Below are positions 25,538 through 33,229 of a DNA stretch of 64,000 nucleotides, piece after piece (position 1 is the stretch's first letter; each line of letters starts with the position of its first letter). Source of the DNA: Nitrospira sp. CR1.1 (lineage in GTDB: Bacteria; Nitrospirota; Nitrospiria; Nitrospirales; Nitrospiraceae). The stretch covers positions 90,295 through 154,294 of the forward strand of contig WIAF01000011.1 in assembly GCA_014055465.1 (NCBI GenBank), in the 5' to 3' direction. Position numbers and translations under genes: made by a program. Under the pieces are notes generated by a model, which was not told where the DNA came from, made no database searches, and saw nothing but the letters and a program-made list of their open reading frames with translations.

Positions 25538-27151
25538 TTACCTTGTATCCTTGGTAATTAAGGCACTTGCGACTCCAACCAGAGCAAACGCTTTATGAGA
25601 GGGGAACTCAGCAGCTGTAATCCACCGAACGACGCCGTCCACATCTCCATGTTTTGTTTGATTAAAGGCAAGCCACTTAAACGTCTCGCCGCTTTCGGTA
25701 TCGTGCTCAGGGATCAATAGCGCATAACCAAGGGCTTCCTGCAGCGCGCCATGGTCTGCACGGGAAAGGGCGATCCGGCTTAACGTGTGGGCGGTGGCAC
25801 GTGAAAAGGAGTGCAGCTGAGAGAACAATTTCATCGCCCGAGCATCGCCCGTCCTAAGGCTGTCTAACGCCTCTGCTGTTTCGACGAACACTCGTGCTTC
25901 CGCAATCGCTTGTTGGTGTACCTGGATGAGGGTTAGCGCGTGCGTGATTTTACCCGCTTCCGCAGCGGAGGCTGCAACAGAAGCATACGCGGTAGTTCTT
26001 GCCTCATCACTCTTAATTTTTGCAATGGTTTCCATCGCTCTATCCAATGTCTCCACTGCCACTTGGCGTTCAGCAATTCGACTCAACGCATAGTCCATCA
26101 GCGAGTCGTCGCCCTTCCCTAGCAACGCGGTCTGTAGTGCCCCCTCATAGTCCTGGGCCTGAGCTTGGACACCTACGATCTCCCGTAGTGCGAAGTTCCG
26201 GTGCCCTTCTAGTTCAATAGTCAGTGCAACCTTCCTCGACTGAGTAATGTCATGAGCACGAGCGTACAGCGTGGCAATGCGCCATTGTAGGTCTGCTCTT
26301 GCATAAATGTTGTATACGGCGGGCGCCTCCTGCGTTGCTATCGTGAGGCTATCCAGACACCCTTGCACATCCCCCTCAGCGAGCTGGCGGTGCGCAGTGT
26401 CTTTGTAGGTAAGCGCCTTAACACCTCGAACAGGAATTGTGGCGGCGACGTTGAGTTGGCGCATGCGGTTTTTCTCTGCCATGGTCACTGCCCAGAGCAG
26501 GTAACTTTTGAAGCCTTGATCCTCTGTTAGCTCAGTAAGCTGGACCGCCTCGTCTGGCAATCCGGTAGCCAGTTGCAGCTGCATCAATGGAATCAAAGAG
26601 TAGGGGTTCGCCCTCCATACATCCTGTACGGTTCGTAATGCAGCGGGTACGTCTCCATTTTTTGCCTGGATTTCGGCTATGCGATAGAGCGCAGTCCCAC
26701 GGGCAGCGTAGTTTTCCGAAATTTCTGCTGAGAGTTGGAGTGCTCTTTGAATATCTCCACCGGCGGCATAGGCGATGGCGATATGAGACAAGGCATTGGC
26801 GCGAGCAATTTGTTCGGAAATACGTGCACGGGTCTGTTCGGCTCCTGTGATATTACCCTTACTTGCCTGGATCTCGACAACAGTCACCCACGCATTGTCT
26901 TTGTTTCCGGGCAACGGCTCCAATTCCGCGGTCTTCATCGCACCAGCCTCGTCACCAATTTTTTGCTGGGCTCTAAGGATGTCGAGAAGAGCACTCCGCT
27001 TTACAGTGTCATCAGCTATGTGTGCCGCGTTGTTACTCGCGTCACGCAGGAGGGTTAGCGCCGAGAGATCTTCGGCCCATCCACTGGATGGATAAGGTGC
27101 TCTCACGACAATAAGGAGACAGGCGTACACAACAAACGAGCGAGGTTTCAT
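25538..27151 (-). CDS. Secreted protein of tandem TPR-like helical repeats
   Basis: 537 residues with a signal peptide (about residues 1-27, ending SSGWAED). The rest is helical and repetitive with units of about 33-35 residues. Typical pieces are ARANALSHIAIAYAAGGDI, RGTALYRIAEIQAKNGDV, DYALSRIAERQV and TAYASVAASAAEAGKI. The pattern resembles TPR/Sel1-like solenoids used for protein binding, but degenerate enough that no subfamily can be named. It is probably periplasmic. It is the last island gene before the right attachment repeat, transcribed away from it. Confidence 0.72.
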   Translation of the reverse strand: MKPRSFVVYACLLIVVRAPYPSSGWAEDLSALTLLRDASNNAAHIADDTVKRSALLDILRAQQKIGDEAGAMKTAELEPLPGNKDNAWVTVVEIQASKGNITGAEQTRARISEQIARANALSHIAIAYAAGGDIQRALQLSAEISENYAARGTALYRIAEIQAKNGDVPAALRTVQDVWRANPYSLIPLMQLQLATGLPDEAVQLTELTEDQGFKSYLLWAVTMAEKNRMRQLNVAATIPVRGVKALTYKDTAHRQLAEGDVQGCLDSLTIATQEAPAVYNIYARADLQWRIATLYARAHDITQSRKVALTIELEGHRNFALREIVGVQAQAQDYEGALQTALLGKGDDSLMDYALSRIAERQVAVETLDRAMETIAKIKSDEARTTAYASVAASAAEAGKITHALTLIQVHQQAIAEARVFVETAEALDSLRTGDARAMKLFSQLHSFSRATAHTLSRIALSRADHGALQEALGYALLIPEHDTESGETFKWLAFNQTKHGDVDGVVRWITAAEFPSHKAFALVGVASALITKDTR

Positions 27152-27296
27152 AGGATGTCACATTGAAGACAATGAATTCCTGAATAGACAGTACGCGTGT
27201 GGAGGGCTATCGTCAAAGAAACGGCTATTTTGTGGAGAGTGGACCGACACGAGGAGCAACACTACTGTCTCAATCTAGGGGTGCAGTCCAAAACTC

Positions 27297-27316
27297 TGTG
27301 CTAAATTTGTGCTAAA
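27297..27316 (+). repeat. Possible integrase arm-binding site, right copy
   Basis: Two TGTGCTAAA copies two bases apart, identical over 20 bases to 13247-13266. Located 128 bases inside the right attachment repeat. Confidence 0.5.
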
Positions 27317-27443
27317 AATTTTCAAAACCCATCTATACTTCTCGAAACAATGGATTCGATGGAATGCACGCAAACAAATGTTTTCGCAGCAAAAAATGGG
27401 GAAACCATTGATACACCGAGCATTTCAAAAATCGTCCAGGCCT

Positions 27444-27491
27444 GTTTCCTAAACCGCGGGTCGCGCGTTCAATTCGTGTCGGGGGCACCAA
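27444..27491 (+). repeat. Right attachment repeat (tRNA-Arg 3' fragment)
   Basis: A copy of the tRNA-Arg 3' half from the anticodon loop to one base past the CCA, with one mismatch to 13155-13202. The 5' half of the tRNA is absent, so this is not a functional tRNA. It marks the right end of the island. Confidence 0.92.
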
Positions 27492-27575
27492 CCAATCCCG
27501 CTGCCATTCACCTGTAGAATGAACCGCGGTCGCATTCCGTATCAAATGGCTGTGCTCGATTCGATTTGCCGCCAC

Positions 27576-27743
27576 TCACTCAGAGTCGAGGGTGGCAATC
27601 CTCCTCTTCTCAAAATTCTCAAAATGCTTTCGCACCACTTCTGGAGTTGAAGGAGTGCCTCCTCCTGCTGGCATATCGGATTCGCTTCTCCCCTTTCGCA
27701 CGATGACCCTTAGGTCTTCAGGCTCAGCGCAAATTGTTCTCAT
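27576..27743 (-). CDS. Doubtful small open frame
   Basis: 55 residues from an ATG at 27743 with a loose GGAGAG ribosome site. It reads MRTICAEPEDLRVIVRKG and ends FEKRRIATLDSE. No family, signal or motif was recognised. It is the only candidate gene in the 400 bases after the island. Confidence 0.22.
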   Translation of the reverse strand: MRTICAEPEDLRVIVRKGRSESDMPAGGGTPSTPEVVRKHFENFEKRRIATLDSE

Positions 27744-27895
27744 TGCACAGTTCTCTCCATTAAATCTCAACTCCTCGCCGAACACTCGTGAAGTAAGGCC
27801 CTCACACCATCACTAGAATCAACAGGTTGCCGAAATACAGGGGAACGGTATTGAGTTTGCAGTGGTGACTCCACATAACAAAAGGAGTCCCCATC

Positions 27896-28027
27896 ATGAT
27901 TGAGTTTCCGCTGATCCTCATAGGGTATGCACTTCTGCCGATCATTGCCTTCCAGCTCATGATCATGGCTGACCGTCCTCAACAGAAGGGTGAACAAAAC
28001 GCCTTTCCACAGGTCGAAATCCTGTAA
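27896..28027 (+). CDS. 43-residue single-helix membrane peptide
   Basis: Begins at an ATG with AAAGGAGT eleven bases upstream. It reads MIEFPLILIGYALLPIIAFQ, continues LMIMAD, and has a hydrophilic tail rich in Gln. One membrane helix (about residues 4-26) with a short cytoplasmic or periplasmic tail is clear. A GC-rich hairpin follows four bases after the stop, supporting a free-standing gene. The function is unknown. Confidence 0.6.
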   Translation: MIEFPLILIGYALLPIIAFQLMIMADRPQQKGEQNAFPQVEIL

Positions 28028-28031
28028 GCCC

Positions 28032-28066
28032 GCGGCGGCTTCACAAGCCATGGGTGGAGCCGCCGC
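28032..28066 (+). terminator. Hairpin after the 43-residue peptide gene
   Basis: A 9-bp inverted repeat (GCGGCGGCT with AGCCGCCGC) with a 17-base loop, four bases after the stop codon. No T-tract follows. Confidence 0.45.
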
Positions 28067-28368
28067 CGTTCCAGGCCAGTATCACAAGCTCCCGCCGCGT
28101 TATCCGTTACCAACCGTTGAGCCTCCAGTCTGTCAGTGAGAGTAAGGCCGGACGGCGCTTACCAACTTGGCGTTCCTAAGTAGGTAGGGGTATAGCGAGA
28201 GCACACCAAGGCTCAATGTACTCGACGAATGCAGCAGACGTAGGTAGAATTGGTCCTGTATACTGTGGCGAGCTCGTCAGGTGTATACCCTACACACAGT
28301 AGGAACCGTTCTTGATAAAGTTTCATTTCATGACGAGCAGTTACGGTAAATTTTCCCCGAAAGAGTCC
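28067..28368. other. Intergenic stretch with nothing identified
   Basis: About 300 bases before the lipoprotein gene at 28369. No reading frame with a ribosome site, RNA gene or repeat was found; it presumably holds the promoter of the downstream gene. Confidence 0.3.
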
Positions 28369-29052
28369 ATGAAGGCGGCGAATTTAGTCATTCATCTGTT
28401 CCTGGTCCTCCTCGCCACAGCCGGATGCCACGGATATACCCTCCTGGAAACGCCAACGACCGACGGCTTCCATTCCAAACTGCCTGCACCCTATACAAGG
28501 GCCGTCGTCTGGGGCGGACGCTCCGACACAATCCAAAGCGCCAGCACCTGGCTCCTCAAAAAGGGCCTTCTGGTTGTAGATCAAACAAAAGTCCTGCAAG
28601 CCGCAGCCGATCAAAAAGTGAGCCTTTCGGCGTATCAGTATCTCGAAACGGACGTGCTCCGAATGGCTAAACTGGTCGGTGCCCGGCTAGTCGTGTTCAG
28701 TAATGCCGAGGTGGGGTCTTGGGAAGCGCTGGATTGGAGTGGGGGACTACCCCGTAGTCAACGGGTCTACTCAGCCACCATTGCGTTGCGAGCGGTCGAT
28801 GTGAACACCGGCGAGATCGAATGGAGCGGAAAAGCCCAGTCCACCGAACGATTCAGCAATATCGAGGAAGGGATCAGCCTCCTGACCTGTCATGCCCTAG
28901 CCACAGCCTGGGGCATGCGTAACCCGGGCTCCGTTGCTCCCGAGAACATCTGTCCCCCGGGATCCGGCCTCATGACCACCGAGGGCACCAGACACCCTGC
29001 TACCCCTGCTGCGTCCACAAGAGAGAACCTCACCCCATCGATGAACAACTAG
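28369..29052 (+). CDS. CsgG-like outer-membrane lipoprotein
   Basis: 227 residues from the ATG at 28369, chosen because it directly precedes a lipoprotein signal with lipobox LATAGC; the frame also opens further upstream at a TTG. The mature part has an alternating strand/helix pattern resembling CsgG/FlgP-type lipoproteins: STWLLKKGLLVVDQTKVLQ, then LRMAKLVGARLVVFSNAEV and a YSATIALRAVDVNTGEI strand pair. In such proteins the last unit is the classic V-x-x-x-TGEIxWSG hairpin, here GEIEWSGKAQS. No pore-forming segment is evident. Probably periplasm-facing. Confidence 0.72.
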   Translation: MKAANLVIHLFLVLLATAGCHGYTLLETPTTDGFHSKLPAPYTRAVVWGGRSDTIQSASTWLLKKGLLVVDQTKVLQAAADQKVSLSAYQYLETDVLRMAKLVGARLVVFSNAEVGSWEALDWSGGLPRSQRVYSATIALRAVDVNTGEIEWSGKAQSTERFSNIEEGISLLTCHALATAWGMRNPGSVAPENICPPGSGLMTTEGTRHPATPAASTRENLTPSMNN

Positions 29053-29129
29053 CCTGCGAATCATTTGGCCGGCGGCTACACCCCCCGCACGTTCGCTCTG
29101 CAGACCACCTGACGCGCAAACTCTCTCTT

Positions 29130-29160
29130 TTGTCGATTTTCTTGTTCAGTGCGTTATACT
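29130..29160 (+). promoter_or_regulatory. Possible promoter of the gene at 29205
   Basis: TATACT at 29155-29160 is a good -10 element. The best -35 candidate is TTGTCG at 29130-29135, but the spacer is 19 bases, so strength is doubtful. Confidence 0.3.
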
Positions 29161-29204
29161 GAGCGAATACCGCTGCTGATAGTTCCCTCACCGGTTTTTT
29201 GCCT

Positions 29205-30053
29205 ATGGTGCAATACGCCCTCATTCTCTTCCTGTGCTGGAGCGCTTTTGCGGCCTCAACCACCGAAGCTGGCGAGAATCACCCATTTTGGACAGAACAA
29301 GCCCTGTTTCATTTCGGTGAAGACGTCTTCTTCACAGGGCGAGCCTCCTGCGCGCCAAATATGGAAGAGGGACGTCAACGCGCCTACCTCGCCGCAGTCC
29401 AGGAGGTCAAGAATTTCACGCGCGCCCAGGAAATAGGCGGATTTCCGCTGGACACACAGATGATTTTTGAGGACAGTCATCCTGCCGACTGCGCCCAGGG
29501 ATTGGTCACGGTGTGGCGCTTATTGCGCGCTCCTCGTACCGCCTTGGATGGACTCGCAAGACGGACGAACCCCGGAAAGTCAGCCGACATTTCACCAATT
29601 CTCGCGCAGGTCGCAGCGGTCAGGAATCTCACTCCCCGTGTAGGGATGCTGCGGGACGAGGTGTGGAATCGATACGGCCTGCCTCGATCAATCTGGGCGC
29701 GGCCTGAAAAGGGCGAGTTGATCTGGGACTACGCGCAATTCGGCCTCACCATCGTCTTCAACCAGGAGGACGTCTTGACCCGTTGGCGGTTGACCGGCCC
29801 GAACCCCAGGTCCAGCGAAGATGCCATGCCGGTGCCGCAGCCAGAACTCCTCACCGGTAAGGATCTTCCTGCCATCGACCTCACCGTCCGTCTCCAGCAA
29901 CTCGAAGCACAACAGGATCTTGAACGCCGTCAACAGGCGCAGCGCTATTGCTCGTTGCGTTTCGCGGAGGTGCCCGAAACAGTGCGTCCCACCCAAGGCA
30001 CCTGCGAGCAACGGGAATACCAACGGCTAAAGGAGCACCATCCCCGATTCTAA
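29205..30053 (+). CDS. Secreted protein of unknown function
   Basis: 282 residues from the ATG at 29205. Residues 1-20 form a signal peptide (ALILFLCWSAFAAS). The mature region contains two cysteines early on and a helix EEGRQRAYLAAVQEVKNF. From about residue 145 there is a short SmpA/OmlA-like stretch: GMLRDEVWNRYGLPRSIW followed by LIWDYAQFGLTIVFNQ. That pattern (G-M-x-x-x-x-V-x-x-x-x-G-x-P, then an aromatic strand) is typical of BamE-type outer-membrane-assembly folds. The C-terminus is a Gln/Arg-rich helix. It is probably periplasmic; the role is unknown. Confidence 0.65.
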   Translation: MVQYALILFLCWSAFAASTTEAGENHPFWTEQALFHFGEDVFFTGRASCAPNMEEGRQRAYLAAVQEVKNFTRAQEIGGFPLDTQMIFEDSHPADCAQGLVTVWRLLRAPRTALDGLARRTNPGKSADISPILAQVAAVRNLTPRVGMLRDEVWNRYGLPRSIWARPEKGELIWDYAQFGLTIVFNQEDVLTRWRLTGPNPRSSEDAMPVPQPELLTGKDLPAIDLTVRLQQLEAQQDLERRQQAQRYCSLRFAEVPETVRPTQGTCEQREYQRLKEHHPRF

Positions 30054-30091
30054 TCCGCGGAGATGAACCACCGTCATGAAGGAGGTCCCGC

Positions 30092-30589
30092 ATGACTACC
30101 GACGGAACACAGCGCGCGACGACCATCCTTGTCGTTGACGACGATCCCACGACGCTTCTGTTGGCGTCAAAACCATTGCAGGATTACGGGTACACCGTCC
30201 TCACGGCGCCGGGAAGCGCCGAAGCACTCAGGCTCTACGCGGAACACCCCACCCCCATTCATCTTGTCGTCACCGACATCTTCCTCCCACCCCCCGGTTT
30301 CCAACTCTCCGTCGAGAAGAATCCCTACCCCCGGATCAATGGGCCCGAGATGGTCGACCGTCTCCTGGAGGGAACGCGAAATATCCGCATCATTCTCATG
30401 TCCAGCACTCCAGGACCCGACCTGCAACGTCGCGGCCTCATCAGGGAGGGATTGCCCTTCCTAAAAAAGCCCTTTACCAGCGACGTCCTGCTGACGCTCG
30501 CCCACCAGACATTGGCCGGACCTCCAGCCACCCAAGCCCCTGCAAAACCCTCCGCATCCGGCAAGGGCGAGGTAGAGTGGGTCGACTGA
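30092..30589 (+). CDS. Stand-alone response-regulator receiver protein
   Basis: 165 residues with one receiver domain. The acidic pocket is in LVVDDDP, the phosphoacceptor is D62 (LVVTDIFLPPP), the Thr/Ser switch is in ILMSST and the conserved lysine in FLKKPF. An insertion of about 12 residues after the phosphorylation site (QLSVEKNPYPRIN) is unusual. The C-terminus is a Pro/Ala-rich tail with no output domain, so it probably acts by protein contact. A GGAGGT ribosome site precedes the ATG. No kinase gene is adjacent. Confidence 0.88.
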   Translation: MTTDGTQRATTILVVDDDPTTLLLASKPLQDYGYTVLTAPGSAEALRLYAEHPTPIHLVVTDIFLPPPGFQLSVEKNPYPRINGPEMVDRLLEGTRNIRIILMSSTPGPDLQRRGLIREGLPFLKKPFTSDVLLTLAHQTLAGPPATQAPAKPSASGKGEVEWVD

Positions 30590-30696
30590 CCACCATCACA
30601 CCCCCACGGTACGCTGTCTGCGACGAGTAAAAGCAGGGATTGCTTGTCAGGCCACATCCCCTCGGATAGACTTTTCTCACGAGAGGGATACTTCGC

Positions 30697-32409
30697 ATGG
30701 CACGAGCAAAAGCAAACGAGGCACTACGCAGCAAAACCAAACCGAACGTCGTTGATGAACTCACACGCGGCATCGCCACACTCCGCGAATTGAGCATTCA
30801 GATCGACGATCTGAGCCGGGACGGATTTCCCTATCGAGAAGCCGTCCGCGCCAGAACCGAACTCTCCTTTCGTGAAACGATCAGACGATTGTTCGGTGAA
30901 AAATCTCCGGAATATCAGACGCACAAACATCACAAACTCAAGGTCGGCAGTCGCGCAGAATCCGTGCAGAGCACCGCGCTCTTGAAGGAATTCATCGCCG
31001 CGCTGGAGATTCAAAAAGCGGAGTTACTCGGCCTCACGCCTGATGAGGTCATCGCCGTGGTCACGGCAGAACCGGATCGTCCGTCGTTACCCGTGGCGCC
31101 GCCCGTCCCCCCCCCTGACTCCCTTGCAGCCCGATCTCCGGTGAGCCCTGCTCCATTGACAGCCGTCTCTATCTCTAGTTCCCCTGCGCCGGCCATTATT
31201 GCGACTGCCACTATCAGCCCACTCCCCTCGTCCCCGTCGCCACCTCCCACAAGCGCACCTGTTGCCATTCCTTCCGTCCCAATGCCGGCCACGGATACCA
31301 TGCCTCTCTTACCACGGGAGACGCCAGCGCCTCGCCCGATCCAGTCACCGCCTTCAGACTGTTCAGGACCAGCCGAGGCCACAGTGGCGCCACAGGTCAG
31401 CATCACACCGCCTCCGGTCACGCCAGCGCCGATGACCGCAAGTGCTGTCACGACAACCTCGCTACCGGTGAGCAGTTTCACTCCGAGGCTCGCCGCAGAT
31501 CTCCCCATTCCCGCGACCACAATTTCGCCTATCGCGCCGACAATGAGTGCCATTCCTCAGGGAACCATTCCACCGGTTCCTCACACAACGTTGCGCCCGC
31601 GACCTGCGCCACCCGTCACCATCGAATCTCCGGCTCAGGCGACAGCCAACGTCACGACTCCCCCGGACCCCGCATCCATAATCGCTCCTCAGCCACCCCA
31701 GCCATCAGTCCTATCGTTGGCCGCACCCACGGCCGATTCTGCCCCTGTTTCCGCCTCAGAAATTCGAACCGTGCCTCCGATCGTTCAGACCATGCCGCCG
31801 ACACCTGCCAGCGCGATGCCCCAGCTGCAGCAGGAGCCACCCGCTCACCCAATCGTAGCGCAGGCCACCGCGCCGCTCCGATCCTCGACGCCCGCATCGA
31901 CTCAAAGCCCCATACCCGAGGAGACTCCAGAAGCCAAGGTCCCGTCCGAACAGGGCACGCTGGACATATTGAGGAGAGTGTGCGCCCGATTTCACCTCGT
32001 CGCGCGCCAACTGCGGCTCAGAAAGGAATACCGACCGACGATCGAAATCAACGACGAGTATGATTTGCAGGATCTGTTCTATGCACTCCTCCGATTACAG
32101 TTCGATGAGGTCGGCACGGAGGAATGGACGCCGGCGTATACGAACGGCGCGCGCCGAACCGGCTATCTCCTCGACTGGGAGAAGACTGTTGTGGTCGTCA
32201 AACAGACCCGCTCCGGGCTGACAACCAAGGATCTCGCCGAACAGATCGCGGCAGACACAGCCCATTATTCCGCACGCCCGAATGGAGCGGCCTTAGTCTG
32301 CTTTGTCTATGACCCGGATGGCCGTGTGGGAAACCCCCGCGGGTTGGAGGCCGACCTGTCCTCCGCCGGGGGAACGTACAGCATCGAGGTCATCGTGGCA
32401 CCCAAATGA
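30697..32409 (+). CDS. Pro-rich protein ending in a DpnII/MboI-like nuclease-fold domain
   Basis: 570 residues. Residues 1-115 are a helical domain (SIQIDDLSRDGFPYREAVR, then FRETIRRLFGEKSPEYQ). Residues about 120-415 are a Pro/Thr/Ala-rich linker. The C-terminal 150 residues match the PD-(D/E)XK domain of solo DpnII/MboI-type enzymes: INDEYDLQDLFYALLRLQF, EEWTPAY and VCFVYDPDGRVGNPRGLE. The active site looks lost: the usual R-x-D-F-L-L reads R487-T-G-Y-L-L and the E-x-K reads V500-V-K502. It therefore probably binds rather than cuts DNA. It is unpaired with any methylase. Confidence 0.75.
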   Translation: MARAKANEALRSKTKPNVVDELTRGIATLRELSIQIDDLSRDGFPYREAVRARTELSFRETIRRLFGEKSPEYQTHKHHKLKVGSRAESVQSTALLKEFIAALEIQKAELLGLTPDEVIAVVTAEPDRPSLPVAPPVPPPDSLAARSPVSPAPLTAVSISSSPAPAIIATATISPLPSSPSPPPTSAPVAIPSVPMPATDTMPLLPRETPAPRPIQSPPSDCSGPAEATVAPQVSITPPPVTPAPMTASAVTTTSLPVSSFTPRLAADLPIPATTISPIAPTMSAIPQGTIPPVPHTTLRPRPAPPVTIESPAQATANVTTPPDPASIIAPQPPQPSVLSLAAPTADSAPVSASEIRTVPPIVQTMPPTPASAMPQLQQEPPAHPIVAQATAPLRSSTPASTQSPIPEETPEAKVPSEQGTLDILRRVCARFHLVARQLRLRKEYRPTIEINDEYDLQDLFYALLRLQFDEVGTEEWTPAYTNGARRTGYLLDWEKTVVVVKQTRSGLTTKDLAEQIAADTAHYSARPNGAALVCFVYDPDGRVGNPRGLEADLSSAGGTYSIEVIVAPK

Positions 32410-32533
32410 GATGGCGTCACCCGCCAGACTCAGACCGATACGCATCGTGTTGACTTCAGCCGGAATAATCCGATAGGTTTCGATTCGCGCGAGGCCTTAG
32501 CGCCGCCGCGCCATTTCAAGGGAGATTCCCTGC

Positions 32534-32788
32534 ATGCCCGACCGAGCCTACGTGCTGATCAACGTGCATCCCGGTCAAACCGCCGACGTCGTGAAGGCCT
32601 TAGCGGACATTAAAGAAATCAAACAAATCGACCCTTGCTGGGGCAAACCGGACATCTTCACAATCGTTGAAATTCCCCATCAAGACGCCTTAACCCAGCT
32701 TGTGCTGGCAAAAATTCACGCCATCCCCGGCGTGGAGCAAACAGATACCCATAACGTCTACCGGCTTCAGGAGGCCAAACCCAAATGA
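32534..32788 (+). CDS. Lrp/AsnC-type ligand-binding (RAM) domain protein
   Basis: 84 residues consisting only of the AsnC-family effector-binding fold without the DNA-binding helix-turn-helix: AYVLINVHPGQTADVVKAL, WGKPDIFTIVEI and TDTHNVYRL. Stand-alone RAM proteins of this size are common and usually of unknown effector. The next gene starts four bases before its stop (ATGA overlap), so the two are coupled. Confidence 0.88.
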   Translation: MPDRAYVLINVHPGQTADVVKALADIKEIKQIDPCWGKPDIFTIVEIPHQDALTQLVLAKIHAIPGVEQTDTHNVYRLQEAKPK

Positions 32789-33222
32789 AGCCCGCTATCG
32801 CCAGCCTCTTGCTCCTGGCCGCATGTGTCGGATGCGCAGGAGGTCCGCCCGCTCCGGAGGCGGATGTAATGGAGGTGACGCTCGAGGCTCCGGCCGACAG
32901 GGTCCACACTGCGGTGAGTGATGTGCTGACACAAGGAGGCTACAGCGTCGATCAGGATGAAGCCGGCAACGTGACAACGGGTATGAGGCAAGAAGTCAGA
33001 GGTCCCTGGAACGGATTGTTGCGCTGGAGATTCGGAGTCGGAAAGAGCCGGGTGGAAGCACGCATCGTTCCGCAAGACGACAGCACCACCCGTTTACGTT
33101 TGCAGGTATTTTACCGCGGAAAAGACGGGCTATTCGACAGGTGGGAAGATGCGGAGACACCCTTGCCGCAGAGCGCCGCCAACGAAATCCGCTTGATCAA
33201 GAACGCCCTTCGATTGTTGTAA
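32785..33222 (+). CDS. Small outer-membrane-type lipoprotein
   Basis: 145 residues with signal and lipobox (CVGC, Cys about 17). The mature domain alternates strands and helices (VMEVTLEAPADRVHTAVSD, then VTTGMRQEVRGPWNGLLRW) and ends with a helix NEIRLIKNALRLL. It resembles small lipoproteins with a BamC- or SRPBCC-like fold, but the assignment is loose. It is coupled by ATGA overlap to the RAM-domain gene and converges on the NtrC-type regulator gene with only seven bases between. Confidence 0.68.
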   Translation: MKPAIASLLLLAACVGCAGGPPAPEADVMEVTLEAPADRVHTAVSDVLTQGGYSVDQDEAGNVTTGMRQEVRGPWNGLLRWRFGVGKSRVEARIVPQDDSTTRLRLQVFYRGKDGLFDRWEDAETPLPQSAANEIRLIKNALRLL

Positions 33223-33229
33223 CACCGGT

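Larger units (their letters stand above)
13155..27491. mobile_element. tRNA-Arg-integrated genomic island (about 14.3 kb)
   Basis: Bounded by 48-bp direct repeats (47/48 identical) made of the 3' half of tRNA-Arg. An integrase gene lies immediately inside the left repeat and points at the tRNA, the usual arrangement for tyrosine-recombinase islands. Cargo: a secreted protein, a beta-helix membrane protein, a lanthipeptide-type locus, an unrecognised 553-aa protein, IS3 and RHS/TIG remnants, a VapC module and a secreted helical-repeat protein. By eye the region 14.3-23.8 kb is more AT-rich than its flanks. The integrase N-terminus is abnormal, so the island may no longer excise by itself. Confidence 0.88.

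Noticed and set aside
27333..27575. 80-residue minus-strand frame with PPTRIERATRG
   Set aside because: It is the antisense translation of the tRNA-Arg fragment at 27444-27491, a common artefact of tRNA regions.
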